A stretch of 55,875 nucleotides of DNA, taken from NCBI GenBank assembly GCA_900555555.1, contig USLK01000007.1, positions 1 to 55,875 of the forward strand, given 5' to 3'. Below the pieces are notes generated by a model that worked only from the letters and a program-made list of their open reading frames with translations, was not told the origin of the DNA and searched no databases. The stretch is from an uncultured Collinsella sp. GTDB lineage: Bacteria; Actinomycetota; Coriobacteriia; Coriobacteriales; Coriobacteriaceae. Positions within the stretch are counted from its first letter, which is position 1. Each line of letters starts with the position of its first letter. A program made the translations under genes and the position numbers. This document shows, piece after piece, positions 1 through 8,326 of the stretch.

Positions 1-27
1 GGGCCCGTGGGTTATACCCTAAGAGCA

Positions 28-50
28 AACCACCCTTTTTAAGGGTGGTT
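28..50. terminator. Hairpin at left edge, probable terminator
   Basis: A perfect 10-bp inverted repeat (AACCACCCTT / AAGGGTGGTT) with a 3-nt loop. The T-rich tracts on either side are short, so termination is inferred, most likely for a gene lying left of the window. It sits upstream of the DegV gene promoter. Confidence 0.5.
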
Positions 51-94
51 CTGATTTGTCTAGTGCAACCCGATTACGCGACAGGACATGTCGG

Positions 95-100
95 TATAAT
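95..100 (+). promoter_or_regulatory. Candidate -10 box of the DegV-family gene
   Basis: A perfect TATAAT lies 55 bases before the chosen ATG. No good -35 is seen at the usual distance, so the promoter call rests on the -10 hexamer and on its position between the upstream hairpin and the gene. Confidence 0.4.
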
Positions 101-154
101 AGTCAACACATGCAAGTTATTATACGTAACGGCTGCGTAGGGGAGAGACTGATC

Positions 155-1039
155 ATGTCTTGGGCTATCATTTGTGATTCAAGCTGCAACCTGCGAACGT
201 TCGAGCCCAAAACCCCGGACTGCAGATTCGCATCAGTACCGCTTAAGGTTTCAGTTGCTGGGACTGAATACACCGACGATATCAATCTCGATGTCAAAGC
301 GCTCAACCAGGCGGTATCGCTGGAATCTGCGGCGACTTCCAGCTCATGTCCCAGCGCAGGAGAGTGGGCAGAGGAGTTTCGTAACGGCGACAAAGTGATT
401 GCGATAACGATCAGCTCCAATCTCTCCGGCAGTCACGAAGCGGCGCTTATGGCGCGAAATATCGTTATGGACGAATACACACGTCGACACAATGGTCAGA
501 TCGAGGGCAAGGATATATTCGTACTCGACTCAAAGGCCGCTGGCGGCAAACTTGAAGTAATGGTCGTATTATTAGATAGGTACCTAAATAGCCATTCCGA
601 CTGCACGTTCGATGATGCTGTCAGCTATTTAACAGGACTTGAAAGAAACTCGATGGTCCTGTATTCACTAAGCAGGTACGACAATCTCGTAAAGAACGGA
701 CGTATGCCAAAGCTTGCAGGAACCATTGCGAGCAAACTCAATATTCGCGTGCTCGGTACCGCAAGCCCGCAAGGCACGATTAAGATAGTTGGGCCCACGC
801 GCGGTGAAAAGAAAACCTATCGAAAAATAATCGAGACGATGGGGTCCGATGGATACAACGGAGGAATGGTTTACATAGATCATGTGGACAATATCAACGG
901 AGCCCAGGCACTGAAGGTAGCGATACTGGAACAATGGCCGGGCGCAGAGATCCGAATCATTCCATGCGGTGGACTTTGCTCTTACTATGCAGAGGAATCT
1001 GGATTGATCATCGGCTATGAGTGGGATCGAACAAAATGA
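155..1039 (+). CDS. DegV family fatty-acid-binding protein
   Basis: DegV proteins bind a fatty acid in a cleft between two domains and, in Gram-positives, act as FakB-type partners of the fatty acid kinase FakA; that role is known for the family, not shown here. The 294-residue product has the expected CDSSCNL start region, a TSSSCPS segment in place of the usual TSQPS, the ISSNLSGSH segment and the VKNGRMPKLAGTIAS stretch. The ATG at 155 is chosen over a TTG at 56 because a GGGGAGAG ribosome site lies 7 bases upstream and the homologous region begins right after it. It is monocistronic and convergent with trxB. No fakA is visible in the window. Confidence 0.9.
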   Translation: MSWAIICDSSCNLRTFEPKTPDCRFASVPLKVSVAGTEYTDDINLDVKALNQAVSLESAATSSSCPSAGEWAEEFRNGDKVIAITISSNLSGSHEAALMARNIVMDEYTRRHNGQIEGKDIFVLDSKAAGGKLEVMVVLLDRYLNSHSDCTFDDAVSYLTGLERNSMVLYSLSRYDNLVKNGRMPKLAGTIASKLNIRVLGTASPQGTIKIVGPTRGEKKTYRKIIETMGSDGYNGGMVYIDHVDNINGAQALKVAILEQWPGAEIRIIPCGGLCSYYAEESGLIIGYEWDRTK

Positions 1040-1045
1040 CGGCGA

Positions 1046-1077
1046 AGGCGCCGATGTGGCAAAACCCATCGGCGCCT
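1046..1077. terminator. Terminator between degV-type gene and trxB
   Basis: An 11-bp perfect stem (AGGCGCCGATG / CATCGGCGCCT) with a 10-nt loop, seven bases after the DegV stop codon. It is followed by a weak T-rich run on the plus strand and lies between two convergent genes, so it may act in both directions. Confidence 0.7.
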
Positions 1078-1147
1078 ATCCTTTGCTAATCTACTTTACA
1101 TAATATATATTATCAGCCATTTAAATATTAAGATAGACAATGGAATC

Positions 1148-2083
1148 TTAATGTGTCTCTAGGTATGCTCGAACTGATGCGGCTGCAACCGCACCATCGG
1201 AAGCAGCAGTCACAACCTGTCGCAGCGGTTTACATCTAATGTCTCCGGCAGCATACAGACCAGGTGTGCGGGTTCCCATGGTTTCATCCGTAACAATACC
1301 GCCGTCGGCACCGACCTCAACGAAATCAGAAACCAGCGATACATTGGGGTCAAGTCCTGTGAACACGAAAATACCGACAGACCCTTCGGCATAGCACTCC
1401 TGATAAGACTCATCGGTTCCATTGTCTTTGAAAGTAATACTAGAGATGAATGTATCTCCCGAAACGCCAATAATACTAGTGAGGTACCTAACTCTAATAT
1501 TTTTCGTCGCAAGAACCTTTTCCACAATGTCACGCGAAGCCCTAAAGGCATTCTTGCGCACAACGATCTCAACTGAATCCGCAATCTTAGCGAGATAGAG
1601 CGCCTCTTCGCACGCGGAATTGCCCCCACCGATAACGAACACGTGCTTACCGCGATAGAACATCCCATCGCATGTTGCACAATACGAGACCCCCCGGCCG
1701 CGGAACTGGCGCTCTCCCACAAAACCGGCTTCACGAGGCTGTGCGCCCATGGCCGCGATGATGGCGCGCGATTCGATCGTCTCGCCCCCAACATCTACCG
1801 TAAAGCCATCGTCCTCAATAGAGATTCCATCGACTATCGAATACATAGTCGATGCACCTGCGTCCTCGGCCTGAGTCTGCATGGCCGCGCCAAGTTCCGA
1901 TCCCGAAATCTCAGCAATACCCGGATAGTTATCGACCATATCAGTTGTGGCGATCTGACCGCCGGGCATTCCCTGCTCAATGACAACGGTACGCAGGGCA
2001 TACCGAGCGGCATACAGGGCAGCAGAATAGCCTGCAGGCCCACCACCGATAATAGCAACATCGAATTGCTTGGAATCTACCAT
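1148..2083 (-). CDS. trxB: Thioredoxin reductase
   Basis: A 311-residue NADPH-dependent flavoenzyme that reduces thioredoxin in the cytoplasm. Visible motifs are the FAD-binding GGGPAG (about residues 13-18), the redox-active CATCDG with Cys135 and Cys138, the NADPH-binding GGGNSA (about 152-157), and the C-terminal GLYAAGD motif that binds FAD. Length and motif order fit low-molecular-weight bacterial TrxB. An AAGGGGG ribosome site precedes the ATG. The gene is divergent from the glycosyltransferase gene at 2186 and has no thioredoxin gene beside it in this window. Confidence 0.96.
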   Translation of the reverse strand: MVDSKQFDVAIIGGGPAGYSAALYAARYALRTVVIEQGMPGGQIATTDMVDNYPGIAEISGSELGAAMQTQAEDAGASTMYSIVDGISIEDDGFTVDVGGETIESRAIIAAMGAQPREAGFVGERQFRGRGVSYCATCDGMFYRGKHVFVIGGGNSACEEALYLAKIADSVEIVVRKNAFRASRDIVEKVLATKNIRVRYLTSIIGVSGDTFISSITFKDNGTDESYQECYAEGSVGIFVFTGLDPNVSLVSDFVEVGADGGIVTDETMGTRTPGLYAAGDIRCKPLRQVVTAASDGAVAAASVRAYLETH

Positions 2084-2185
2084 GTTATCCCCCTTACGTC
2101 ATTTCTCTGCTCTTACCCCGTTTTAGTCATCGCATGCGCAAGCCGATTTGTACAATGACAGACACATTTCAAGCAAGGAGCGAAC

Positions 2186-3433
2186 ATGACGCCAATGCAT
2201 CAAAATGACCATACGGTCGAACCGGTTATCGCTGTTGTTCATGCATCCGTCGGATCGGGCCATAAAGCGGCGGCACACGCCATCGCACAAGCTATAGACG
2301 CGCTGCGCGGAACGCACGGAATACCAGAGAACATACAGGTAGATGTACTTGATATCCTTGATTTCGGGCGGATACGATTTGACGGGAACAAGACCGCCGC
2401 AGCCTTTACCGGAGCAACAAGACCGATCTACGATTTCACCTGGCGTTACACCCTGACGGGCAGGCTTCTCTGGGGCGGCGGGTCGGCTTGGTCGAAGATC
2501 ATGTTTCCTAAATTCAACGAATATGTCCTTCAGCGACAACCCATCGCCATTATATGCACACATATTGTTGCTGCTAATGTAGCAGTTGGCGCACGAATGA
2601 TCACCGGCATGGACTACCCCGTCGTCAGCGTTCCAACCGACTATGAAATCGAGGGGTGGTGGCCCCATAAGGAAACGGACCTCTTTTGCGTAGGTAATAT
2701 GTTTATGGCAGAAACACTTCGACCGCGCCTGGTCGAAGACGAACGCGTAAGAATCACAGGCATCCCCATACGGCAAGGATTCGCAGAAGAGCGCGACAAA
2801 CTTGCCGATATAGAAAGATTCAATCTGCCCAAAGATAAGACCATCGTTTTGATCATGGCCGGAGCCTCACTCCCTCAACCATATGTAAGATTCCGTGAGG
2901 CGATTGAAGGGACGCTCCCCTATCTTCGAGGCTTTTCCAGTATGCACTTCGTCTTTCTGCCAGGAAAAGATATGGCCTATGCGGAATCCCTAAGAAATAT
3001 TATTTCCGGAATGTCACTTCCAAATGCCGAGGTGCTCGACTATGTAGACGATATGGCGGCGCTTATGCACGCGGCGGATCTGGCAATCCTAAAATCTGGC
3101 GGGCTCACGGTAACGGAATGCCTGTGCGCCGAGTTGCCCATGATCCTTCTCGGAAAATCTTACGGCCAGGAAAAAGCCAATACGACCATGCTGACATCGT
3201 TCGGCGCTGCGATGCACGCCACAACTTCACGAGAACTCATCCTCCAGCTCAAACGGCTACATGATCATCCAGAGTCCCTTGAAGCGCTCCTGGTGAACGC
3301 AGACGCCCTTCGAAAACCGAAGGCTGCCAACGATATCGCAACGGCGACAATGGAGCTTGTGGGCAATAAGAAGAGACGGGAAAGAAGATTTGCAGAATTC
3401 TATTGGGGCGAGAAACCTGCACATATTAGATAA
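2186..3433 (+). CDS. MGDG-synthase-like glycosyltransferase (UgtP type)
   Basis: A 415-residue GT28-type enzyme related to plant monogalactosyldiacylglycerol synthases and Bacillus UgtP, which transfer a sugar from a UDP-sugar to diacylglycerol at the membrane to make glycolipids and lipoteichoic-acid anchors. The N-terminal acceptor-domain motif VVHASVGSGHKAAA and the C-terminal sugar-nucleotide motif LKSGGLTVTECL are both present, followed by GQEKANT. An AAGGAG ribosome site lies 6 bases before the ATG. The gene stands alone, divergent from trxB and convergent with the permease operon. The exact sugar and acceptor cannot be read from sequence. Confidence 0.85.
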   Translation: MTPMHQNDHTVEPVIAVVHASVGSGHKAAAHAIAQAIDALRGTHGIPENIQVDVLDILDFGRIRFDGNKTAAAFTGATRPIYDFTWRYTLTGRLLWGGGSAWSKIMFPKFNEYVLQRQPIAIICTHIVAANVAVGARMITGMDYPVVSVPTDYEIEGWWPHKETDLFCVGNMFMAETLRPRLVEDERVRITGIPIRQGFAEERDKLADIERFNLPKDKTIVLIMAGASLPQPYVRFREAIEGTLPYLRGFSSMHFVFLPGKDMAYAESLRNIISGMSLPNAEVLDYVDDMAALMHAADLAILKSGGLTVTECLCAELPMILLGKSYGQEKANTTMLTSFGAAMHATTSRELILQLKRLHDHPESLEALLVNADALRKPKAANDIATATMELVGNKKRRERRFAEFYWGEKPAHIR

Positions 3434-3463
3434 AAATGGGAGCGCATAAACGCTCCCATTTTT
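3432..3463. terminator. Bidirectional rho-independent terminator
   Basis: A perfect 13-bp stem with A5 and T5 tails (AAAAATGGGAGCG / CGCTCCCATTTTT) and a 6-nt loop. It starts within the glycosyltransferase stop codon and lies between convergent genes, so it can end transcripts from both sides. Confidence 0.92.
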
Positions 3464-3471
3464 AGTTTCAT

Positions 3472-4788
3472 CTAGGCAACAACAAAAGAGATTATAAAAG
3501 CGACCACGACAAGCCAGGTAAGAGGCTTGACGTCCTTGATCTTACCGGTGCAAGCCGAGACGAGCACATAGGAGATGAAGCCGAGGCCAATACCGATAGA
3601 AATGGAATAGGTCAAAGGAATACCGATAATGGTCATGAATGCGGGAATACCATCGATGGGATTATCGAAATCGATATCGCCGACAACGTTCATCATCAGA
3701 AAGCCGACCATAACCAATGCACCACAAGTTGCCGGGGCGGCAATGATGGCGACCAACGGCGAGAAGAAGGCGGCGATCATAAAGATGATGCCGGCAACGA
3801 TTGAGGTAAGACCAGTGCGACCACCATCAGCGGCGCCAGATGCAGATTCCATAAATGTGGTGCAGGAAGAAGCACCAAGGAGGCCACCGAATCCGGCGGC
3901 AACGGAGTCAACGATCAGAATCTTGCGAATATCCTGAACATTGCCCTCGTCATCGAGGAAGTCGCCCTGTTTAGCAACGGCAACAGCGGTGCCCATGGTA
4001 TCGAAGAAGTCAGACAGCATGATCGAGAACACGAACACGAGAAGCGTCGGGCTCAGAAAAACCTTCATGATAGCCATGCCGGAGCCATCGGCAGCCTGCT
4101 GGAAAGGCGCTCCGAAAGTAGAGAAGTCGGGCATCTGGATGATGCCGCTCGGAAGATTCGCGACACCCAGAGGAATACCGATAACGGTGGACGCTAGAAT
4201 TCCCCAGAGAATGAAGCCCTTTACATTAAAGATATAGAGAACGAACGTGACGAGGATCGAAATGGCTCCAACCTGGAAAACAGGGTTGAAAACGGAGCCA
4301 AAGGAAATAAGCGTCGCGTCATCGTTCACAACGATGCCGCCGTTGATAAGACCGAGCAGGGCAATAAAAATGCCGAGTCCGACCGCGATGGCATGACGCA
4401 AAGAGACAGGCACGGCATCCATGATAGCCTCGCGCAGACCGCAAAGCACCAGAGCAGTGATAACAACGCCCTCAAGCAAAATAACAGCCATGGCAACACG
4501 CCAGTCGCCATTTGCCACGGCGGTCAGAGAGAAGGCAACAACGGCGTTGATGCCCATACCGGAGGCGCAGGCAAGCGGGCGATTGGCAAAAAGACCCATG
4601 AAGATGGTCATGATGCCGGCGGCGAAGCACGTCGATGTAACGGCCGCGGTCATGGGTACACCGGCGGCCGCAAGCAGCGACGGATTGACCGCAATGATGT
4701 AGGCCATGGCCAAGAACGTGGTCAGACCCGCTCGAACCTCGGTACCAAATGAAGAGCCGCGCTCGCTGATCTTAAAAAAGTGGTCCAT
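3472..4788 (-). CDS. NCS2 purine permease, AzgA/PbuG-like
   Basis: A 438-residue polytopic membrane protein of the NCS2 (AzgA-like) family, proton-coupled importers of adenine, guanine or hypoxanthine. The N-terminal EVRAGLTTFLAMAYIIAVNP signature is typical, as is the ASGMGINA segment, followed by many hydrophobic helices over the whole length. It is the last gene of a short minus-strand group nrdR-dut-permease with a 32-base gap after dut, which fits a nucleotide-supply role. The ATG follows a GAGGGGG ribosome site. Substrate preference among purines is not decided by the sequence. Confidence 0.88.
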   Translation of the reverse strand: MDHFFKISERGSSFGTEVRAGLTTFLAMAYIIAVNPSLLAAAGVPMTAAVTSTCFAAGIMTIFMGLFANRPLACASGMGINAVVAFSLTAVANGDWRVAMAVILLEGVVITALVLCGLREAIMDAVPVSLRHAIAVGLGIFIALLGLINGGIVVNDDATLISFGSVFNPVFQVGAISILVTFVLYIFNVKGFILWGILASTVIGIPLGVANLPSGIIQMPDFSTFGAPFQQAADGSGMAIMKVFLSPTLLVFVFSIMLSDFFDTMGTAVAVAKQGDFLDDEGNVQDIRKILIVDSVAAGFGGLLGASSCTTFMESASGAADGGRTGLTSIVAGIIFMIAAFFSPLVAIIAAPATCGALVMVGFLMMNVVGDIDFDNPIDGIPAFMTIIGIPLTYSISIGIGLGFISYVLVSACTGKIKDVKPLTWLVVVAFIISFVVA

Positions 4789-4820
4789 GAAATATCCCCC
4801 TCAGAATTACGTTGGACCTT

Positions 4821-5264
4821 TTACTGAACTCCACTTGATCCAAAACCCCCACAGCCGCGATCGGTCTGATCGAGCTCGTCCGCCTCGACAAGCCGGACGC
4901 TTGGGACCTTTTGAATTACAAGCTGGGCGATTCTATCGCCGCGCTCGATGTGGATCGATTGAGAGTCGTCGAGATTGATAGCGATAATCTTGAGTTCGCC
5001 ACGATAATGGGCATCGATAAGGCCAGGGGTATTGAGAACCGTAAATCCCTGTTTGATGGCGAGACCGCTTCGAGGCTGAACGAAACCCGCATACCCGTCG
5101 GGAATCGCAATTGCAAGTCCGGTCGAAATAAGACGACGTTCGAATGGGGCAAGGTCGAGCGTCTCGTTGGCCCTAAGATCAAGCCCCGCATCTCCTTCAT
5201 AGGCATACCGGGGCAGGTCAATCGAGCGATCGAGTTTTTTGATCTTGACCTCAATGGCATCCAT
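4821..5264 (-). CDS. dut: dUTP diphosphatase
   Basis: A 147-residue trimeric dUTPase that hydrolyses dUTP to dUMP and pyrophosphate, keeping uracil out of DNA and supplying dTMP synthesis. Conserved motifs are all present: EGDAGLDLRA (motif 1), PRSGLA (motif 2), GLIDAHYRGEL (motif 3), RGDRIAQLV (motif 4) and the C-terminal P-loop-like RGCGGFGSSG (motif 5), which closes over the substrate. A TAGGAG ribosome site lies 5 bases before the ATG. It follows nrdR by 8 bases, so the two are cotranscribed. Confidence 0.97.
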   Translation of the reverse strand: MDAIEVKIKKLDRSIDLPRYAYEGDAGLDLRANETLDLAPFERRLISTGLAIAIPDGYAGFVQPRSGLAIKQGFTVLNTPGLIDAHYRGELKIIAINLDDSQSIHIERGDRIAQLVIQKVPSVRLVEADELDQTDRGCGGFGSSGVQ

Positions 5265-5272
5265 GTTTTCTC

Positions 5273-5716
5273 CTAACGAATCTTCTCGAGCTCTCGGACA
5301 AACTCGTCTATGTCTTGAAAATCTCGATATACCGAGGCAAAACGAATGTACGCGACCTTATCGATCTTGCGAAGCCGCTTCAGAACCATATCGCCTATAT
5401 CATGGGAAGTGACGGCGGTCATGGTGCTTGACCTCAGTTCGGACTCGATATCATCGATAAGAGCGTTAAGTCTACCGACATCGATCTCGCGCTTCGAAGT
5501 AGCCCGCATCAAGCCAACCATGAGTTTGTTCCTATCGAAAGGTTGAGTGCTGCCATCGGACTTGATGACCTCGATAGGATCCTCACAGCGTTCAAATGTG
5601 GTAAATCGGTAACCGCATGAAATGCATTCCCGACGCCTTTTGATTGCGTTTGTTGAGTCTTGGGTACGAGAGTCGATGACACGCGTATTTACGTGCCCAC
5701 ATTTAGGACAATGCAT
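5273..5716 (-). CDS. nrdR: Transcriptional repressor NrdR
   Basis: NrdR senses ATP/dATP through an ATP-cone and represses ribonucleotide reductase genes by binding NrdR boxes. The 147-residue product starts MHCPKCG and carries a zinc ribbon (Cys3, Cys6, Cys31, Cys34), followed by the ATP-cone (about residues 49-139). The ATG at 5716 is preferred over one eight codons upstream because it matches the family start and has a GGGGAGG ribosome site just before it. It heads the nrdR-dut-purine permease group. No ribonucleotide reductase gene is in the window. Confidence 0.95.
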   Translation of the reverse strand: MHCPKCGHVNTRVIDSRTQDSTNAIKRRRECISCGYRFTTFERCEDPIEVIKSDGSTQPFDRNKLMVGLMRATSKREIDVGRLNALIDDIESELRSSTMTAVTSHDIGDMVLKRLRKIDKVAYIRFASVYRDFQDIDEFVRELEKIR

Positions 5717-5799
5717 GGCCTCCCCTTCCCGAACAAGCAACCTATCAAGGATACCACGGGTTGGGCGGTCGGGGCGGTCGAATCAACATCTTGTATAAG

Positions 5800-6240
5800 C
5801 TAAGCGGGAATCGTCAACCTTGTACCGGCATGAATAACGTCAGTGGATAAATTATTGACTTCGCAGATATAAGAAACAATCTCATTCGTGCTGAATCCAT
5901 CAACCGGATGTTCCCTCGCAATACTCCAGATGGTGTCACCAGGCCGGACAAGAACCTGCGCGGAAGACTCGGCGTTATATACCGTTCCGCCAGGCACCCG
6001 AGATACTCCAAGGCAAAGGAATGCGCAACAAAGGGCAAGCAAAAGGCACAGGGAGATAATGCGCTTTGAAGCTGACTCCGTACAATGATCAGTCCGGACG
6101 GATACAGCCTTGCGCCGCGAGGGGATCGATATCGAATCGCCAGTCCCCCCGTGGCCCTGGACGACCTCGAAAACAGGGGCCGTGGGCTCGATGACACGGA
6201 CAGTGTTTCCGTCTACGTAGAACATATCTCGATCAAACAT
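5800..6240 (-). CDS. SOS-controlled LysM membrane protein, YneA-like
   Basis: A 146-residue protein with a short cytoplasmic N-terminus, one transmembrane helix (about residues 60-80) and a C-terminal LysM domain (about 94-145, with the VRPGDTIWSIA start and the ending AGTRLTIP), so the LysM would sit outside the membrane on peptidoglycan. It is divergent from lexA, and its promoter carries a LexA box in the spacer. That is the arrangement of Bacillus yneA, a LysM cell-division suppressor made during DNA damage. The function is inferred from context and architecture; sequence similarity to YneA is limited and the N-terminal 55 residues are not recognised. Confidence 0.75.
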   Translation of the reverse strand: MFDRDMFYVDGNTVRVIEPTAPVFEVVQGHGGTGDSISIPSRRKAVSVRTDHCTESASKRIISLCLLLALCCAFLCLGVSRVPGGTVYNAESSAQVLVRPGDTIWSIAREHPVDGFSTNEIVSYICEVNNLSTDVIHAGTRLTIPA

Positions 6241-6304
6241 GATGTTCTCCTTCTCGTCTTACGCATATAGATATACCTATTCGCTAAGACAAAAACCTGG
6301 ACAA

Positions 6305-6316
6305 GAACGAATGTTC
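6305..6316. promoter_or_regulatory. LexA box 1 (GAAC-N4-GTTC)
   Basis: GAACgaatGTTC matches the Gram-positive SOS operator exactly. It lies near the expected transcription start of the LysM gene and upstream of lexA. Confidence 0.85.
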
Positions 6317-6322
6317 GTGTAT

Positions 6323-6351
6323 TATTATCTTCGAACAGTTGTTCTTGTCAA
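6323..6351 (-). promoter_or_regulatory. Promoter of the LysM gene with embedded SOS operator
   Basis: On the minus strand a perfect TTGACA (-35, 6346-6351) is followed after 16 bases by GATAAT (-10, 6324-6329). With a 17-base spacer ATAATA at 6323-6328 would serve instead. LexA box 2 falls inside the spacer, so LexA binding should block RNA polymerase directly. Confidence 0.75.
6333..6344. promoter_or_regulatory. LexA box 2 (GAAC-N4-GTTC)
   Basis: CGAACagttGTTCT is the second exact SOS operator in the lexA/LysM intergenic region, 28 bases from box 1. It overlaps the LysM promoter spacer and is close to the likely lexA promoter, giving lexA autoregulation. Confidence 0.88.
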
Positions 6352-6393
6352 TGACTTTGAGAACATATGTTTGCTTTTATGGAGGTGGCAGGC

Positions 6394-7032
6394 ATGGCTC
6401 GCAAAATCACAAAACGCCAGCAGCAAATCTACGATTACATTCGGTCGTATCAGGAAGAAAAGGGCTATCCGCCCAGTGTACGAGAGATGGCTGCAGCCGT
6501 CGGCCTCTCATCCCCTTCCACCGTTCATGCGCACCTGAATGCCCTTGAGGAGCGGGGGCTTATAAAACGCGATCGGACAAAACCGCGCGCGATCGAGGTC
6601 TTCAATGAGGATGGAAGCTCTGCGAAACAGAATCCAGGTGCGGAGACGGAAACCCGGGGATCGATTACGCTCCCCCTTGTGGGACGAGTCGCCGCCGGCA
6701 TGCCGATTTTGGCGGAGCAGAACATAGAAGATACTTTTACGGTGCCCACGGAAATCGCCACGGATGCAAGTTCATTCATACTTGAAGTTCACGGCGAGTC
6801 GATGATCAATGTCGGCATATATAACGGTGACTACATTATCGTTCGCGAGCAGCACAGCGCCACCAACGGCGAGATCATCGTGGCGATGATCGATGGGGAG
6901 GCAACGGTCAAAACGTTCTATAAAGAGCAGGGTCGCGTTCGACTTCAGCCGGAAAACGATACCATGGAGCCGATTTATGCAGACAACCCCACCATCCTTG
7001 GCAAAGTTGTCGCACTGATGCGACGTTTTTAG
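6394..7032 (+). CDS. lexA: SOS repressor LexA
   Basis: A 212-residue LexA repressor. The N-terminal winged helix has the typical ITKRQQQIYDYI start and SSPSTVHAHLNALEERG recognition region. The self-cleavage site is Ala101-Gly102 in RVAAGMP, with catalytic Ser136 (HGESM) and Lys173 (ATVKTF). RecA filaments trigger this cleavage after DNA damage. The ATG at 6394 is chosen over two upstream in-frame ATGs because GGAGGTGG lies just before it and MARKITKRQQQ is the family start. Two LexA boxes upstream indicate autorepression. It is convergent with hflX, with only 7 bases between the stop codons. Confidence 0.97.
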   Translation: MARKITKRQQQIYDYIRSYQEEKGYPPSVREMAAAVGLSSPSTVHAHLNALEERGLIKRDRTKPRAIEVFNEDGSSAKQNPGAETETRGSITLPLVGRVAAGMPILAEQNIEDTFTVPTEIATDASSFILEVHGESMINVGIYNGDYIIVREQHSATNGEIIVAMIDGEATVKTFYKEQGRVRLQPENDTMEPIYADNPTILGKVVALMRRF

Positions 7033-7039
7033 CGAACCA

Positions 7040-8326
7040 TCAAACAAGATAGGGACAGAGGGACGCCTCGAGTTGTTTTGGAACTTTACAAACCACGAAA
7101 GTGCCCGAGGCGCCATGTTCTTCTTGCAACACCATGCCATACTTATGAATATGCGACACTAATTCCCCGCGACTATACGGCAGCAAAACCGACAGAAGGC
7201 GATCTGATTCAGCCGCACAGGCAGAAATACGAGATAAAAGGTCATCAATACCGAAGCCTGTCAGCGCCGAACAAAACACAGCATCCGGGAAACGTCTCGC
7301 AAGCGCCTGCCTTTCTTCGTTATCAAGCAAATCACTTTTGTTACAAATCGTCATGCTCCTATTATCAGCGGCATCGATGTCATTGAGAACACCATCGACC
7401 GCCTCGATTTCCCGTAAGCAATCAGGGTCGGAAATATCGACAACTCGCAAAATGAGATCAGCTTCTTTAACCTCAGCAAGCGTCGATTTAAAAGCATCAA
7501 CCAGGCCGTGAGGAAGCTTTTGAATAAAACCGACGGTATCGGTAATGACGACGCGACGCCCTCCTGGGATAACACAGCACCTCGTGGTAGGGTCAAGAGT
7601 AGCAAAAAGCTTATCCTGGGAAAGAACGTTAGAACCGGTCAGCGCATTGAGTAGCGACGATTTACCGGCATTTGTATATCCAGCCAACGCAATCCGATAC
7701 GCCGGGGACGCAACCCTCTGACCGGATTGAACGAGTCTTCTCTTTTCCAAATCAGACAACTCACGGCGAAGAACAGAGATGCGACCTCGTATCATCCGGC
7801 GATCAAGCTCAAGCTGGCTTTCCCCCTGGCCGAATCTGCTCCCTATTCCACCGCGCGTCTGTTCTTTTGCCAAATGGCTCCACATTCCACGCAATCGTGG
7901 CAGGAGATACTGAAGCTGGGCCAGCTGAACCTGCAATCGACCTTCGCGAGTCATAGCGTGAAGACCAAAAATATCAAGGATAAGAGCCGTACGATCGATG
8001 ATCTTAATCGACCCGCCCATCGCACGTTCAAGAAAAGTTTGCTGAGAAGGCGTCAGGTCATCATCGAAAATAACCACGTCGGCGGAAAGACTGACGACAA
8101 GGGAGCTGAGTTCATCGACTTTACCAGACCCCAGAAATGATTTCGGATTGGGATGATCGAGCCGCTGTACAAGACGGCCAACAACTTTTGCCCCCGCGGT
8201 TTCAACCAATCGAGACAGCTCATCAAGAGAGCGGTCAACGGGCCAGAGCTGCTCACCCCAATCTACGCCGACCAAAATAGCACGCTCGAGTTCAGGAGCA
8301 GTTGAAACCAACGGAAAACGTGGCAT
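7040..8326 (-). CDS. hflX: Ribosome-associated GTPase HflX
   Basis: A 428-residue GTPase that binds the 50S subunit and splits or rescues stalled ribosomes under stress. The N-terminal HflX domain has LGSGKVDEL (about residue 65) and the glycine-rich TRGGIGSRFGQGESQLE segment (about 157-172). The G-domain has the P-loop GYTNAGKSS (about 216-224), switch DTVGFIQKLP and NKSD. Its ATG overlaps the stop of miaA by one base (TAATG), indicating translational coupling. The miaB-miaA-hflX order resembles the miaA-hfq-hflX linkage in proteobacteria, without hfq. Confidence 0.95.
   Translation of the reverse strand: MPRFPLVSTAPELERAILVGVDWGEQLWPVDRSLDELSRLVETAGAKVVGRLVQRLDHPNPKSFLGSGKVDELSSLVVSLSADVVIFDDDLTPSQQTFLERAMGGSIKIIDRTALILDIFGLHAMTREGRLQVQLAQLQYLLPRLRGMWSHLAKEQTRGGIGSRFGQGESQLELDRRMIRGRISVLRRELSDLEKRRLVQSGQRVASPAYRIALAGYTNAGKSSLLNALTGSNVLSQDKLFATLDPTTRCCVIPGGRRVVITDTVGFIQKLPHGLVDAFKSTLAEVKEADLILRVVDISDPDCLREIEAVDGVLNDIDAADNRSMTICNKSDLLDNEERQALARRFPDAVFCSALTGFGIDDLLSRISACAAESDRLLSVLLPYSRGELVSHIHKYGMVLQEEHGASGTFVVCKVPKQLEASLCPYLV

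Noticed and set aside
5763..5780. Tandem GGGCGGTCG repeat upstream of nrdR as an NrdR box
   Set aside because: It does not resemble the ACA-flanked NrdR box pattern and is only two short GC-rich copies.
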